DNA of 64,000 nucleotides from Sphingomonas sp. CL5.1 (GCF_013344685.1 NZ_CP050137.1:372001-436000), one strand, 5' to 3'; counted from the first letter of the stretch, positions 14,524 to 25,704 are shown. Numbers and translations: made by a program. The notes: generated by a model from the sequence alone, not told the origin.

Positions 14524-16302
14524 ATGTCGCTTACCCCGCCCCGCGTCACCGAAGGGCATCAGCTCGCCGATCATAGCGTCGATCGCCGCATGGTCATGCT
14601 CGCGATGATGGCGATCGTCGTCGGCAGCGGCGGCGCGTTCGGCGCGTGGGTGCTGGTCAAGCTGATCGCGATCGCCACCAACCTGTTCTGGTTCGGGCGG
14701 CTTTCCGCCGACAAGACCGTCATCACCGACGCGCATGTCGGCCTCATGGTGGTGGCGATCCCGGTGATCGGCAGCGTGATCGTCGGGCTGATGGCGCGCT
14801 TCGGATCGGACAAGATCCGCGGCCACGGCATCCCGGAGGCGATCGAAACGATCCTGTTCGGCGAGAGCCGGCTGTCGCTCAAGGTCGCTTTGCTCAAGCC
14901 CCTGTCCTCCGCGATCTCGATCGGCAGCGGCGGCCCGTTCGGCGCGGAGGGGCCGATCATCATGACCGGCGGCGCGATCGGATCGCTGTTCGCGCAATGC
15001 TTCCGGCTGAGCGCGGCGGAGCGCAAGACCCTGCTCGTCGCCGGCGCGGCGGCGGGCATGACCGCGATCTTCGGCACGCCGCTCGCCGCGATCCTGCTCG
15101 CGGTGGAGGTGCTGCTGTTCGAATGGAAGCCGCGCAGCTTCGTGCCGGTGGTGGTGGCCTCGCTCGTCTCCTTCGCGTGGCGGCCGCTGCTGATCGGCAC
15201 GGGCGCGATGTTCCCGACCGGGGCGCACGCCCCCGGCGCGGCCTGGGCGCTCGCCGCCGCCGGCGGTACCGGGCTGATCGTCGGGCTGGAGGCGGCGCTG
15301 CTCTCGGTCACGCTCTATCGCGTCGAAGACATGTTCCACCGCCTGCCGGTGCACTGGATGTGGTGGCCGGCGATCGGCGCGGTCGTGGTCGGCTTCGGCG
15401 GCCTGATCGACGCGCATGTGCTGGGCGCGGGCTATGCCAGCATCGATTCGCTGCTCAACGGCGCGCTGCCGCTGCGCGTGGTCATCGCGCTGCTGGTGGT
15501 GAAGGCGATCGTGTGGCTGGTCGCGCTCGGATCGGGCACCTCGGGCGGCGTGCTGGCGCCGTTGCTGATCCTGGGCGGCGCGGCGGGCGTCCTGCTCGGG
15601 CAAGTGCTGCCGGGCGACGCTGGCTTCTGGGCGATGGTCGGCATGGCCGGGATCATGTCCGGCGCGATGCGCGCGCCGATGACCGGCGCGCTGTTCGCGG
15701 TCGAACTGACCGGGCATTTCGAAGCCGCGCCCTATACGATCGCGGCGGCGGGCGCGGCCTATGCCGTCAGCGTGCTGCTGATGCGCCGCTCGATCCTGAC
15801 CGAGAAGATCGCGCGGCGCGGACGGCATATCCTCCAAGAATATACCGTCGATCCGCTCGACCTGCTGCAAGCCGCGCAGATCATGACGCGCGACCCGGAC
15901 ACGCTGCCCGGCACGATGACGGTGGGCGCGGCGATCGCCTTTTTCGCCAGCGAGGCGGCACACCGCAGCTATCCGGTGGTGGATGCGGAGGGGCGGCTGC
16001 TCGGCCTCGTCTCGCGCACCGACGCGCTGCGCTGGCAGGTCGATCGCGACGAAGACGGGACCCCGCTGGCGGACGCGATATCCGATGCCGCGCAGCCCGT
16101 CGCCTATCCCGACACGCCCAGCGGCGTGGTGGCGGACCTGATCGTCGATTCGGGGATCGGGCGCATCCCGATCGTCGACCCGGAAACGCGGCGTGTGCTC
16201 GGCCTGCTCTCGCGCCAGGATCTGCTCAAGACGCGGAGCGCGAGCCGGCGTGCGGAACTCGGCCGCGCGCGCTATGTGGGAACGAAGACAACCACCGCAT
16301 GA
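14524..16302 (+). CDS. ClC-family chloride channel/antiporter with CBS domains
   Basis: Membrane protein of 592 residues. Selectivity-filter motifs are GHGIPEAIE, GSGGPFGAEGPI and GSGTSGGVLAP. The glutamate in GAEGP is the external gating residue kept in H+/Cl- antiporters, so exchange rather than passive conduction is likely. About ten to twelve hydrophobic segments span residues 20-430. Two CBS domains follow (from IMTRDPDTLPGTM, and a second from DAISDAAQPVAYP), which usually bind adenine nucleotides. It is divergent from the MarR gene with a palindrome between them, and its stop overlaps the start of a small hypothetical gene. It may serve acid or halide stress. Confidence 0.93.
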   Translation: MSLTPPRVTEGHQLADHSVDRRMVMLAMMAIVVGSGGAFGAWVLVKLIAIATNLFWFGRLSADKTVITDAHVGLMVVAIPVIGSVIVGLMARFGSDKIRGHGIPEAIETILFGESRLSLKVALLKPLSSAISIGSGGPFGAEGPIIMTGGAIGSLFAQCFRLSAAERKTLLVAGAAAGMTAIFGTPLAAILLAVEVLLFEWKPRSFVPVVVASLVSFAWRPLLIGTGAMFPTGAHAPGAAWALAAAGGTGLIVGLEAALLSVTLYRVEDMFHRLPVHWMWWPAIGAVVVGFGGLIDAHVLGAGYASIDSLLNGALPLRVVIALLVVKAIVWLVALGSGTSGGVLAPLLILGGAAGVLLGQVLPGDAGFWAMVGMAGIMSGAMRAPMTGALFAVELTGHFEAAPYTIAAAGAAYAVSVLLMRRSILTEKIARRGRHILQEYTVDPLDLLQAAQIMTRDPDTLPGTMTVGAAIAFFASEAAHRSYPVVDAEGRLLGLVSRTDALRWQVDRDEDGTPLADAISDAAQPVAYPDTPSGVVADLIVDSGIGRIPIVDPETRRVLGLLSRQDLLKTRSASRRAELGRARYVGTKTTTA

Positions 16303-16658
16303 CCAGCCCTGCCACCGCCGCGCTCGCCGAAGCGATCCTGGCCTGCGAGCGAGCGGAGGAGCCGGGCCGCGCGCTCGACACGCTGATCGCGCTGGCGGTG
16401 TTCCCCGCCCTGGCGCGGCTTCCGGCAATCGAGGAAGGCATCTGGCGTGGCGAGGACGGCGCGCGCGTCCGCGCGCTCAACTATTCGCAATCGCGGACGG
16501 CGGCGAGCACGCTCGTCCCGCCCGGCCACTGGCTGGAGGAACATGACGGCGCCTTCATCGTGACCGGCGAGCGCCGCGAATGGCTCGCCGCCCATCCGAT
16601 CGAGACGCTGGCGATCTGCCTCGCGGCGCTACGGGCGCGGGCGGCGCTCACGGAATAA
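16299..16658 (+). CDS. Hypothetical protein, coupled to the ClC gene
   Basis: Soluble protein of 119 residues with no family I recognise. Its ATG overlaps the transporter stop (ATGA), so it is translationally coupled. The N-terminal half is helical and alanine-rich; the C-terminal half contains SQSRTAASTLVPPGHWLEEH and GERREWLAAHPIETLAICLAAL in sequence. There is no signal peptide or membrane helix. The tight coupling suggests a function tied to ion transport. A strong hairpin follows the stop. Confidence 0.6.
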   Translation: MTSPATAALAEAILACERAEEPGRALDTLIALAVFPALARLPAIEEGIWRGEDGARVRALNYSQSRTAASTLVPPGHWLEEHDGAFIVTGERREWLAAHPIETLAICLAALRARAALTE

Positions 16659-16667
16659 TCATCCCGA

Positions 16668-16709
16668 CGATGCCCGGCGCGACGGCGTGATCCGCCGCGC
16701 CGGGCATCG
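16668..16709. terminator. Bidirectional hairpin between convergent genes
   Basis: A perfect 14-bp stem (16668-16681 with 16696-16709), extended by an internal CGGCG/CGCCG pairing, lies between the stops at 16658 and 16717. There is no long T-tract, but the position and stability fit a shared terminator. Confidence 0.65.
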
Positions 16710-16716
16710 CCTCGGA

Positions 16717-19647
16717 TCAGTCGCCCTTCGCGCCGCTCTTCGCGCCGGCGTCGAGGTGATCCCAGTTGATGATCGCGTTGAAGCCGAGGAAATAGCTCCC
16801 CTGCGTCTGCCAGCGCCAGAACGGCCGCAGCGCATAGAGCACCATATGGCCCTGCCCCTTCGGCACGTCGACCAGCAGCGCATTGTTCTGCAACGCCTCG
16901 CCGCCGGAAAGCATCCCGCTCAGCAGGATATCGTCCGCCTTCGCCGGGAAGGCCATCACCACGCGGGGGAATTGCGTCGGCGCCGCGCCGCCCGTGCGCG
17001 AGGTGGGCAGCATCGAGCCGAACGGCGAGTTCGACACGTCCGTATTGGCCGGCGCGGCCTGCTGGCCCGAGCCTTGCCACGGCGAGATATGCGCGGGCTT
17101 GTCGTTCGGCGTGATGTTCTGCGCGATGTTGCTGCCGGGCGCATTGGGATCGAAATAGCCCATGCCCGGCCCGCTTCCGCCGACCTTCAGCACTGGCGCC
17201 TGCGAGAAATAGACCGGCATCTCGTTGCCGGCGTAGCCGTAGGTCAGCGGGCTGGTCTTGTCCTTGAACACGCCGCGCATGATCGCGCCCTTGGTGTAGA
17301 GCTTGGGCGTTTCCGCGACGCTCACGCCGGAGGCGACGCCATATTCGGCCAGCATCTCCACGGTCGATCCGTCGCCGATCAGCGTGCCGCCCTGCTCGAC
17401 GAACTTCTTCAGCTCGGCGATGCCGTCCGCGCCGAGACCGCCACGGATGTCGTCGGCGGAATCGAGCGTGCCGAGGTTCGGGGTGAGCGCGGATTTCTTG
17501 TACGGGATCGGCTTGGTGCCGTTCATCGCGACGCCGGTCACCTGATCCTTCACGCTGGAGCCGACCGTCGGATAGATGATGACGTCATATTTGGCGCGCA
17601 ACCCGCCCTGCCGCGCCTTGATGTCGGCGAAATAGGTATAGGGTACGCCATAACGGTCGAGCGCGGCACGCCACCAGCCCTCGTCCTGGGTGCGGAGCCA
17701 GGAGTGCAAATAGCCGATCCGCGGCACGCTGAGCGCGTGGTTCGCCACCGACGGCACCGCGCCGACCGCCTCCGCCGTCAGGCCGAGATCGGCGACGACC
17801 TTCTCCACCTCCGCGCGGTTGGCGGCGGGCAGGATGAAGGTGCCGGCCGCATATTGCCGCCCGCCCAGCTCGAACGGCGCCTCCGCCGCGAGCATCTTCG
17901 TCCTGGCGAGGCGGAAGCGGAACGACATCAGCTCGTTGTCGCCGCTGTGGTTGACGAGGATCACCGGGCCGGCGCCGGTGACGACGCCCTTCGGCCGCAC
18001 GTCGTCCGCCAGCATCGTCATCGATTGCTGGAAGACGGACGGGTCCTTGATCGTCCTGACCGTGACGTTGCGCATATAGCCCATCGTCCAGCCGGTATCG
18101 TCATACGGGCGCGGGTTGGCGATCGGATAGTTCTGCACGCCGAGATACATGTCGACCAACGTGCGATACGGCTGGTCGGCGCGGATCACGTAATCGCCCG
18201 CCGCGACGTCCACCCCGCCCGCCTTGAACGGCGCATTGGCGACGCTGATCTCCGCGCCCTGCCGGCGCAGGCCGTTGACCATATCCACGACGTTGAGCCT
18301 CGCGGTCTGCGCGGCGGGGATCACCCAGGCGTTGATGTCGCCGGTGCGGCCCGTCTCGACCGAGCGCTTGTTCTTGATCCAGTAATTCTCGAGATAGATC
18401 TGGCGATCGGTCGCCACCTTGTTGAGCGCGATCAGCAGCGCCGATTCCTGGATGTTGGTGTTGTTGCGCGGCCCCCAGTCGATCGACGGCAGCGGCGGAT
18501 TGGCGCGATACCATTCGCGGCTGGTGGCCGACGGCGGTAGCTTCAGCCCCTTCTGGATATCCGGGCCATAGCTCTGCACCTCGTAGAAGCGGCCGAAGCC
18601 GTTATGGGTCTGCGCGATCCAGAACAGATAGTTCGGCACCCAGCCGTCATAGAAGCCGTAGGTGAAGACGCCGGGAACGTTGCGCTTCGACATCTCCATC
18701 ACCTCGGTCTGCGCCAGCAGCCACCATTCGTTGCTGGCGATCGGATCGAGCGAGGGATTGTACGGCCCCGTCCCGGTCGACACGTACAGATAGGATTGCG
18801 CCTCGTGCAGATCGTGCAGCACCGTGGGGTGCCAATCCAGCACACCGTTGGTCAGCGCCTTGGTGAGCTGGAGATACTGGCCCATGCCGTCGCGATTGTT
18901 GTCGTGCGCGACATATTTGCCCCAATACATCAGCGGCGGGCGCGGATTGCCGGTCTTCTTCCCGTAATAATAAGTGTCGACCATCTTGTCGCGGCCGTCC
19001 ACCTCCAGCACCGGCGTGATGAAGGTGATCATGTTGTTGCGGATGTTCTGGATGAACGGCGTCTCCTCCACCGCGAGGCGATAGGCCAGCTCGATCAGCA
19101 TCTCCGGCCCGCCCAGCTCCGGCGAGTGGATGCCGCTGGTGATCCAGTAGAGCGGCTTGGCGCTCTTGATGAGCTGCTTCGCCTGCGCCTCGCTGGTCTT
19201 GCGCGGATCGCCCAGCGCGGCGAGCGCCGCCTTGTTGGTGTCGAGGTTCTTGAGCGTCTCCTCGTCGGCGATCGCGATCACGACGATATCGCGCCCCTCC
19301 TCCGACTTGCCGACCGTCCAGAACTTCACGCGCGGCGAGGTGCGCGCCAGCTCCTTGTAATAACGCTCGATATCCTCCGCATAGGTGATCTCGCCCGGCT
19401 TGCCCGGAATGCGGCCGAAGAACTTGAGCGGCGAAGGCACCGTGGCCGACGCCGGCATGTGATCGACCAGCTCCGAGGTGAAGCGCTTGTCGACCAGATA
19501 TTCGTTGATGAGCCGGCCGTATTCCTCGTCCTGCGGTTGGGCGGTGGTCGCGGCGGCGGGAGCGGTCTGCGCCCCGGCCATCAGCGGCGCCGTCGTGAGG
19601 ACGGTTCCGGCGAGAAGTGCCAGCGTGGTGATCCTGGAATTGCGCAT
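16717..19647 (-). CDS. Large secreted M14-family zinc metallopeptidase
   Basis: Exported protein of 976 residues. A signal peptide ends near LMAGAQT. The M14 domain (about 60-400) shows SGIHSPELGGPE with zinc ligands H174 and E177, then TPVLEVDGRDK and HDLHEAQSYLY with the third zinc histidine. The roughly 550-residue C-terminal part, with DVIIYPTVGSSVKDQ and GGTLIGDGSTVEML, looks like a Rossmann/amidotransferase-like domain found in long M14 proteins of sphingomonads and Bacteroidetes. ATG at 19647 is preceded by GGGGGCAGG. Ordinary carboxypeptidases are about 300-400 residues, so this is the extended subfamily. Substrate is unknown. Confidence 0.9.
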   Translation of the reverse strand: MRNSRITTLALLAGTVLTTAPLMAGAQTAPAAATTAQPQDEEYGRLINEYLVDKRFTSELVDHMPASATVPSPLKFFGRIPGKPGEITYAEDIERYYKELARTSPRVKFWTVGKSEEGRDIVVIAIADEETLKNLDTNKAALAALGDPRKTSEAQAKQLIKSAKPLYWITSGIHSPELGGPEMLIELAYRLAVEETPFIQNIRNNMITFITPVLEVDGRDKMVDTYYYGKKTGNPRPPLMYWGKYVAHDNNRDGMGQYLQLTKALTNGVLDWHPTVLHDLHEAQSYLYVSTGTGPYNPSLDPIASNEWWLLAQTEVMEMSKRNVPGVFTYGFYDGWVPNYLFWIAQTHNGFGRFYEVQSYGPDIQKGLKLPPSATSREWYRANPPLPSIDWGPRNNTNIQESALLIALNKVATDRQIYLENYWIKNKRSVETGRTGDINAWVIPAAQTARLNVVDMVNGLRRQGAEISVANAPFKAGGVDVAAGDYVIRADQPYRTLVDMYLGVQNYPIANPRPYDDTGWTMGYMRNVTVRTIKDPSVFQQSMTMLADDVRPKGVVTGAGPVILVNHSGDNELMSFRFRLARTKMLAAEAPFELGGRQYAAGTFILPAANRAEVEKVVADLGLTAEAVGAVPSVANHALSVPRIGYLHSWLRTQDEGWWRAALDRYGVPYTYFADIKARQGGLRAKYDVIIYPTVGSSVKDQVTGVAMNGTKPIPYKKSALTPNLGTLDSADDIRGGLGADGIAELKKFVEQGGTLIGDGSTVEMLAEYGVASGVSVAETPKLYTKGAIMRGVFKDKTSPLTYGYAGNEMPVYFSQAPVLKVGGSGPGMGYFDPNAPGSNIAQNITPNDKPAHISPWQGSGQQAAPANTDVSNSPFGSMLPTSRTGGAAPTQFPRVVMAFPAKADDILLSGMLSGGEALQNNALLVDVPKGQGHMVLYALRPFWRWQTQGSYFLGFNAIINWDHLDAGAKSGAKGD

Positions 19648-19932
19648 GTACCTGCCCCCTTGGCGATGATTCACGATGTTCCTGACGTACCCCGTCGAGC
19701 GCCGGCCGCCGCGCGCACGCGCGGCATCCGGCCCCCGTCATTCGATGCGATGATGTCGGCAAGGCGCCCGGCCGATCCGGCGGCGGCCGGCCGGCGCGGC
19801 AGGCGGGTAACCGGGGACAATCGGCGGTCGACGGGCAAGCGGCGTGCCGCGCCGCCGGTTCCGGACTGCCGGTATCCTCCCATCGATGTGCCCCGCCCGC
19901 GCTTTAGTAAGGTTGGTAACTACCTTAATCCG

Positions 19933-20031
19933 CGATCCATCGCTGTCAAATGGATCGGATGCACGAGAGAGAGATTTTCGCTGTTAAATCATATAATTCC
20001 AAGATCAATACGATCGGAATCATATAATTCC
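19933..20031. repeat. Hairpin and duplicated AATCATATAATTCC in a 401-bp gap
   Basis: The region 19648-20048 has no convincing gene. It contains a perfect 8-bp stem with a 9-nt loop (19933-19940 with 19949-19957 region, arms CGATCCAT and ATGGATCG). It also contains the 14-mer AATCATATAATTCC twice, at 19987-20000 and 20018-20031, 31 bp apart. The second copy is flanked to read GGAATCATATAATTCC, which is nearly palindromic. The block is markedly AT-rich for this genome. It lies downstream of the diguanylate cyclase and upstream of the M14 gene, and could be the latter's distal control region. Confidence 0.5.
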
Positions 20032-20048
20032 GAAACACACACCCAGGA

Positions 20049-21797
20049 CTATTGATTGATGCGCGCCCGTTGCGGCGGATAGCTGCGATCCGTCGCCTCC
20101 GGCGCGATCCGGCGGATTCGATTCCGCCCGTCGCGCTTCGCCGCATAGAGCGCTTCGTCGGCGAGCTTGAACAACAGCCTGAACTCCGCCGCCGGGCGCG
20201 TTTCGGCGACGCCGATGCTGGCGGTGACGCTCCGGTCCCCGATCGTGTCGCGATGGTCGCACGCAGCGATCCCGGCGCGGACGCTTTCGGCGAAACGCTC
20301 GAGCACCACGCCCTCCAGCCCGATCGCGAGCAGCGCGAACTCCTCGCCGCCGATCCGGCCGGCCGTGCACATCGCGCCTTCCCAGGCGGCGATCCGCCGG
20401 CCCACCCGGCTGAGCACCACGTCCCCGGCGTCATGGCCATGCTCGTCGTTGATCGACTTGAAGCGATCGATGTCGATCAGCAGCAGCGCGGCCGGCAGGC
20501 CGTCGGCCCGCGCGCGATCGAGCAGCGGCGCGACGCTCTCGACGAAGCCGCGCCGGTTGCGCACCCCGGTCAGCGCGTCGCGCCGCGCCAGCTCGCGCGC
20601 CAGCACCTCGCCGGCGCGGGCGCGATCGCGCTCGATGCGCAGCCGCCCGAGCCGCCGCGTCGCGGCGATCGTCAGCCATAACGTCTGCCAGGTCGCGGCG
20701 AGCAGGATGACCAGCTTCGACCCGGCGCCCCAGAAACCGTCGTCCATGTCGATGAGCTGGATCGCGGCCAGCGTCACCATCGGGACGAACCACGCACCCG
20801 CGAAGTCCCGCGCCTCGGTCGCGCCGCGCCGCCATGCCAGCGCGAGGCAGATCGTCACCGCCAGCAGGTCGGCGAGGATCAGCCAGCCGAGCAGCGCGGC
20901 CAGTTCCATCAGGCCCGGCCCGCGCACGAAGGAAAGCGGAATGCCGAACAGCGTGACCACGACGCCGAGCGCGAGCGTGGCGGTCCTCAACCGGCGCGGC
21001 AGGATGCCGGGGGCGAAGGACGTCACCGCGCTCACCGTCGCCAGCGTGACGGCGAGGCAGGAGAGGAAGGTGCAGGTCTGCGCCGATACGGTCCCCGCCA
21101 TGCCGGGGAAGATCAGCAGATCGAGCTGCGACCAGATGCCGCCCCACAGCAGCATGCACACCGCCCACGCGCCGTGCCAGGCGAGATAGGGGCGGTGGAG
21201 GGCGAAGGCGAGCGAGAGGGTGTAGAGGCCGCCGATCAGCAGCAGCGTCAGCGATGCGCCGACGACGAGCGCGAGCGCGGTCGTCTGCCGCGCGCCGTCC
21301 CCCTGCGGCATCAGCCGCGCGTGGACGAGGTCGTATTCCGCCAGCCGGTCGAAGCGCATCGTCACCGCGACCACCGGCGCATCGCGATCCGGCGCCTCGA
21401 ACACTATCTGGCCGCCGGCGCGCCAGTGCGCCCCGAACCGGCCGCCGCTCACCTCCTGCCAGCGCACCGCGCCATCGGCATAGGAATAGGCCACCGCCAG
21501 CCGGTCGAAGCGCGACTGGTGGACCATCAGCGCGAGGTTGCGCGGCTCGATCGGCAGCCGATCGAGCCGCGCGTTGAGCCACAGGCTGCCGTGCTGATAG
21601 CCGCGTGGCGTGCCGGCGCAGGCGAAATGCAGCGACGGCAGCGTGTCGTCGGCCTGCCGCGAATCGGTCACGGCGTGGCACAGCATTGGCCTGAGGCCGA
21701 TCACCTGCGCCCCGGCCGGCGCGCAACAGCATAGCGCGAGGAACGCCAGCGCCATGCGGCACAGCCCCCTTCGCCACCACTCCGCGACCGTCGTCAT
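20049..21797 (-). CDS. Membrane diguanylate cyclase (7TM sensor plus GGDEF)
   Basis: Protein of 582 residues. A signal peptide is followed by a periplasmic domain (about 30-175), then seven membrane helices (about 180-390) in the style of 7TMR-DISM sensors, a short coiled linker, and a GGDEF domain (about 415-560). The active-site sequence is GGEEF at residue 483, a functional variant that makes cyclic di-GMP from GTP. The RxxD inhibitory site expected just upstream is absent (the stretch reads MCTAGRIGGEEF), so product inhibition may be weak. The LTGVRNRRGF and IDIDRFKSINDEHGHDAGD motifs are intact. It is monocistronic; the signal sensed is unknown. Confidence 0.92.
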   Translation of the reverse strand: MTTVAEWWRRGLCRMALAFLALCCCAPAGAQVIGLRPMLCHAVTDSRQADDTLPSLHFACAGTPRGYQHGSLWLNARLDRLPIEPRNLALMVHQSRFDRLAVAYSYADGAVRWQEVSGGRFGAHWRAGGQIVFEAPDRDAPVVAVTMRFDRLAEYDLVHARLMPQGDGARQTTALALVVGASLTLLLIGGLYTLSLAFALHRPYLAWHGAWAVCMLLWGGIWSQLDLLIFPGMAGTVSAQTCTFLSCLAVTLATVSAVTSFAPGILPRRLRTATLALGVVVTLFGIPLSFVRGPGLMELAALLGWLILADLLAVTICLALAWRRGATEARDFAGAWFVPMVTLAAIQLIDMDDGFWGAGSKLVILLAATWQTLWLTIAATRRLGRLRIERDRARAGEVLARELARRDALTGVRNRRGFVESVAPLLDRARADGLPAALLLIDIDRFKSINDEHGHDAGDVVLSRVGRRIAAWEGAMCTAGRIGGEEFALLAIGLEGVVLERFAESVRAGIAACDHRDTIGDRSVTASIGVAETRPAAEFRLLFKLADEALYAAKRDGRNRIRRIAPEATDRSYPPQRARINQ

Positions 21798-21986
21798 GGT
21801 TCCGCCTTGCCACGAAATGTATTGGCAAAGCTTTAGCGTAATGGGCCTTTTCGGGATTCCCGCGAGCGTGGCCGTCTACCGGAGGCGGGATCACGCGCGC
21901 CTGACGGTGCGCGGGCTGGCAGGGCCAATCCGGCGCGAAGCAACGCGACCGCCGGCGGGATTAAGTCGCGGCCGGCGGCTTCCGGC

Positions 21987-24086
21987 CTATTTGCCCTTCA
22001 GCTCCGCCTCGAAGAAGCGCACCGTCGCGACATCGGCCTTCAGCCAGTCGGCATAGCGCAGGAAGCCGTGGATCTCGTTGGGCAGGACCAGTTCCTCATA
22101 GCGCACGCCGGCATCGTCCAGCCGCCGCGCGAGATCGATGGTCTGGTTGAAGCGCACGTTGCGGTCGTCGTCGCCGTGGATCAGCAGCACGGGCGATTTC
22201 CAGCGCGCGACATCGGCGACCGGCGAGCTTTCGAAGGCGCTCTTGAGCGTCGCCTCCCAATCGCCCTTCTCATAGCGCACCGCCGGCTTGTCCTCCTCCG
22301 CGATCAGCCGCGACCAGTCGTGCACGCCATGCAGGTCGACGCCCGCCTTGAACGTCGCGCTGTCCCGCGCGAGCGCCAGCGCGGTCAGATAGCCGCCATA
22401 GGAGCCGCCCCAGATGCCGATCCGCGCCGGATCGACGCCGGCCAGCGATTGCAGATATTTCGCGCCCGCCTGCACGTCGCGATATTCGGACGCGCCCCGG
22501 AAGCTGCTCTTGTCGGGATGCTGGAACGCCCGGCCGTAACCGATGCCGAGCCGGTAGTTGACCGACAGCACGACGAAGCCGCGCGACGCGAGATACTGGT
22601 TCACCGCATAGCTGTGCGCGTAATAATCCATATAGGGGAAGCCGAGCAGCATCTGCCGCATCGGCCCGCCGTGGACGAAGACGATCGCGGGACGCTTCCC
22701 GCCGCCGCCCGCCGGCTCGAAGAGCTGGCCGTGGACGGTCAGCCCGTCAGACGCCTTGAAGACGACGCGCTTCGGCGCGACCATCGGCGGCGCATAGCCG
22801 GCCGAGGAATCGCCGACGAGCGTGTCGCGCCCGCCCGCCCCGGTCACGCGCACCTCGGCGGCGCGGGTCGGCCCGGCCGCGACGAAGGCGATGCGATCGC
22901 CGCCGGCCGTGACCGGCGTCCATTCCAGCCCCTCGCCGCGCGTCACCGCGACCGGCGCGGCGCGGTCGATCGGCACGCGGAACAGGTGGCGGCGGTCGTC
23001 GTCCTCCGCCGCCGCGCCGGTATTGGCGTCGTAGAGCAAGGTCGCACGGTCGCGCGACATGGTGGTGTGCTCGACCATGAAGTTTCCGGGCGTCAGCAGC
23101 AGCGGCTCGCCGCCCGCCGCCGGCAGCGAATAGAGATGCGGCCAGCCGTCCAGCTCGGCGCGGAACACGAGGCGATCGCGCGCGCCCCACATCAGCGCCG
23201 CGCCGTCCGAGATCTCGCCGGGATAGGAGCCGTTGGCGGTGCGCGGGCTTTGCCACACCGCCCGGCCCTCGCCGCTCGCCGCGTCGGCGACGACGATCGA
23301 CCAGGGGCGCGGCGTTTCGGTCAGCATCGGCTCCGGCGCGCCGCCGGCACCGGGCCGCCGGGTGAACGCCACGCGGCGCCCGTCCGGCGACCAGACCGGC
23401 GCGCCGTCGAAGCCCATCCCCGGCGCGAGCCAGACGATCGGCCGGTCCGCGCCCGACCATATCCCGACGAAGCTGTGGTCGCCGCGCCGCGAGACGAACG
23501 CGAGCCGCGTCCCGTCCGGCGACCAGGCGAGCGCGGCGGCCTTGCCGTGATCGGCGATGAGCGGCGCGGGCTTCTCCTTCCCGGCGGCATCGACGCTCCA
23601 CACCTTGTCGCCCTTGATATAGGCGACGCGGCCCGTCGCGGAGATCGCCGGGGCGTCACCCTCGGCGATCTTCACCGGCGCGCCGCCCGCGGTGGCGGCG
23701 GACCAGATCTCCAGCGTCACGAGTTGGGCGCTGTCGGCCGGATTCGGCTCCCACTCGATCGGCCAGTTGGCGTCATGATCGCCGCCGCGCACCCAGATCG
23801 CGCGGGTGCCGTCGGGCGAGAGCACCAGCCCGGTCAGCTCCTGCCCGTCGTCGGCGACCGCCCGCGTCAGCGGATGCGCGCGATAGTCGGGGGCGGCGGC
23901 GGTCCACACGTTGCGCACGCCCTTCACCACGGTGATCCAGGCGATGCGATCCGCCGCCTCCGCCGCGATCAGCGAGGTGGGGAAGGGATAAGCGAGCGCG
24001 GCCTCCAGCCCCGGCGGCGGCGCTTCCGCCGCTTGCGCCGTCACCGGCGCCGCGACCAGCAACATGCCCAGCGCGATCGACCTCAT
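21987..24086 (-). CDS. S9-family prolyl-oligopeptidase-like serine peptidase
   Basis: Exported peptidase of 699 residues with a signal peptide ending near VTAQAAE. A beta-propeller of PD40/WD40-like repeats covers about residues 30-420 (repeated WSPDG and SPDGR motifs). A C-terminal alpha/beta hydrolase carries the nucleophile in GIWGGSYGGYLTA, the aspartate in LLIHGDDDRNVRF and the histidine in NEIHGFLRYADW. The ATG at 24086 has AGAAGGGGG upstream; the frame is open further upstream, but that part is the MFS gene read out of frame. It follows the MFS gene by 59 bp on the same strand and may share its transcript. Confidence 0.92.
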   Translation of the reverse strand: MRSIALGMLLVAAPVTAQAAEAPPPGLEAALAYPFPTSLIAAEAADRIAWITVVKGVRNVWTAAAPDYRAHPLTRAVADDGQELTGLVLSPDGTRAIWVRGGDHDANWPIEWEPNPADSAQLVTLEIWSAATAGGAPVKIAEGDAPAISATGRVAYIKGDKVWSVDAAGKEKPAPLIADHGKAAALAWSPDGTRLAFVSRRGDHSFVGIWSGADRPIVWLAPGMGFDGAPVWSPDGRRVAFTRRPGAGGAPEPMLTETPRPWSIVVADAASGEGRAVWQSPRTANGSYPGEISDGAALMWGARDRLVFRAELDGWPHLYSLPAAGGEPLLLTPGNFMVEHTTMSRDRATLLYDANTGAAAEDDDRRHLFRVPIDRAAPVAVTRGEGLEWTPVTAGGDRIAFVAAGPTRAAEVRVTGAGGRDTLVGDSSAGYAPPMVAPKRVVFKASDGLTVHGQLFEPAGGGGKRPAIVFVHGGPMRQMLLGFPYMDYYAHSYAVNQYLASRGFVVLSVNYRLGIGYGRAFQHPDKSSFRGASEYRDVQAGAKYLQSLAGVDPARIGIWGGSYGGYLTALALARDSATFKAGVDLHGVHDWSRLIAEEDKPAVRYEKGDWEATLKSAFESSPVADVARWKSPVLLIHGDDDRNVRFNQTIDLARRLDDAGVRYEELVLPNEIHGFLRYADWLKADVATVRFFEAELKGK

Positions 24087-24145
24087 GTCCGCCCCCTTCT
24101 TTTCGTTTGCGGGCGTCAGATTAGCGGCCGATCGGCCGTTGGCAA

Positions 24146-25534
<1,389 letters not shown>

Positions 25535-25646
25535 CAGGAGCGACGCCCCGGAACGACGCCGCTATCGGCCCGCGCGCCGATCCTCCGGCCATGAATGCCC
25601 ACGGTCATATCCTCCCGGCGATTCCTCCGGTCCTGCCGGGGCATCA

Positions 25647-25677
25647 ATAATGCTAAGGATACGAACCAATTTGTCAA
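25647..25677 (-). promoter_or_regulatory. Possible promoter for the MFS-peptidase genes
   Basis: On the minus strand a consensus -35 TTGACA (25672-25677) is followed after 19 bp by CATTAT (25647-25652). Spacing is longer than ideal. It lies between the Rieske gene stop and the MFS start, in otherwise featureless DNA. Confidence 0.35.
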
Positions 25678-25704
25678 ATGCCGATCGTGTCCGGCCGGGC
25701 GCCC

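Noticed and set aside
19671..19883. Short minus-strand frame in the 401-bp gap after the diguanylate cyclase
   Set aside because: No ribosome site and an Arg/Pro/Gly-rich translation. It overlaps the likely promoter region of the large M14 gene.
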